From: Arion vulgaris
Lineage: Eukaryota > Mollusca > Gastropoda > Stylommatophora > Arionidae
Direction of reading: 5' to 3'
Assembly: GCA_020796225.1 (NCBI GenBank)
Contig: CM036756.1
Span: forward strand, 54,652,616-54,716,615
DNA length: 64,000 nucleotides
The notes beneath the pieces were generated by a model. The model did no database searches and was not told the DNA's origin. It saw only the letters and a program-made list of their open reading frames with translations. A program made the position numbers and the translations under genes. Positions 63,545 to 64,000 of the stretch are shown here, piece by piece; positions within the stretch are counted from its first letter, which is position 1, and each line of letters begins with the position of its first letter.

Positions 63545-63905
63545 TCTTCGATGTGATGAAGCATTGAAATGGTGTGCCAGAGCGGCAAATGAAAATCTGT
63601 AGGTAAGAACAGGGCACGAACTCTTCATGACCCAGTTCAGGTAAAGAAAATGAGGGTGTGGCCAGAAATACCCTGTTAAAGGCACAGTCGAATGTCACTA
63701 GACAAGCACTTAAGTGGAACCTGCAAGGGAAACAGAGCCGACAACGCTCTTAACAGACCTGGAGACAGAGTCTTCTTGAGGAACTGAAGAATGCTAGACT
63801 ATCCTGGTGAGCGATAAAAAAAAACGATCAGAGACTATTACGCGTGGCGGACAACTGTCGAGGTTCTATGCTCGACTAGCAACGGAGAGAAATAAGTAAA
63901 TAAGG
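63545..63905 (+). mobile_element. LINE 3' fragment, family L2
   Basis: AGTCGAATGTCACTAGACAA, GACCTGGAGACAGAGTCTTC and TGAGGAACTGAAGAATGCT match 3600-3710 in order. The frame is broken by single-base changes. Confidence 0.85.
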
Positions 63906-64000
63906 GATGAAGCCTACTGAAAACTGATGCCTATTCTGCTTGGAGGGAATGAACCCTAGTATCTTCGACATGACTTCGAGGTTGTAAATGTTATGATAAG

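Overview
The window looks like repeat-dominated, AT-rich intergenic DNA from an invertebrate animal. I infer a lophotrochozoan such as a mollusc, from the mix of RTE-like LINE 3' ends, several tRNA-derived SINEs, a Penelope-like element and a Bcl-2 family exon; the sequence alone does not fix the species. Almost every long open reading frame here is an artefact of tandem repeats or a decayed retrotransposon fragment. There are no operons, rRNAs, CRISPR arrays or other prokaryotic features.

The one convincing host gene is a Bcl-2 homologue exon on the + strand at 48937-49404. It carries BH4, BH3, BH1 and the first half of BH2, and it ends at a consensus splice donor exactly where vertebrate BCL2 genes are interrupted. 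The last exon (rest of BH2 plus membrane anchor) was not found downstream in the window.

Layout: 1-16500 is a mosaic of LINE 3' fragments, SINEs, two DNA-transposon-derived elements (a TA-flanked MITE at 1398-1659 and an hAT-type element at 9927-10333) and minisatellites (57 bp, 42 bp and 31 bp units). 16506-33130 is a giant array of a 29 bp satellite. It is strongly corrupted at its left edge and around a pure A(1199)-T(3314) homopolymer block at 26321-30833, which is most likely an assembly or consensus failure. 33131-48500 returns to the mosaic: a Tigger-like remnant (34145-34918), more LINE and SINE copies, a second and unrelated 29 bp minisatellite (42798-43625), and a nested insertion in which a Penelope-like element with inverted terminal repeats sits inside an RTE-like LINE with a clean target-site duplication (44595-46445). 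48500-50000 holds the Bcl-2 exon. 50000-64000 is again mosaic: a second MITE copy (51580-51830), a 55 bp minisatellite with 110 bp higher-order structure, a 21 bp minisatellite, and more LINE and SINE fragments.

The LINE pieces are nearly all 3' ends (the C-terminal segment after the RT catalytic core), as expected from 5'-truncated target-primed reverse transcription. Several end in distinct short tandem tails (ATT, TAGA). The SINE families carry recognisable tRNA-like A and B boxes. No mobile element in the window appears able to move by itself. Similarities between repeat copies were judged by eye, so boundaries are approximate unless a target-site duplication is stated.
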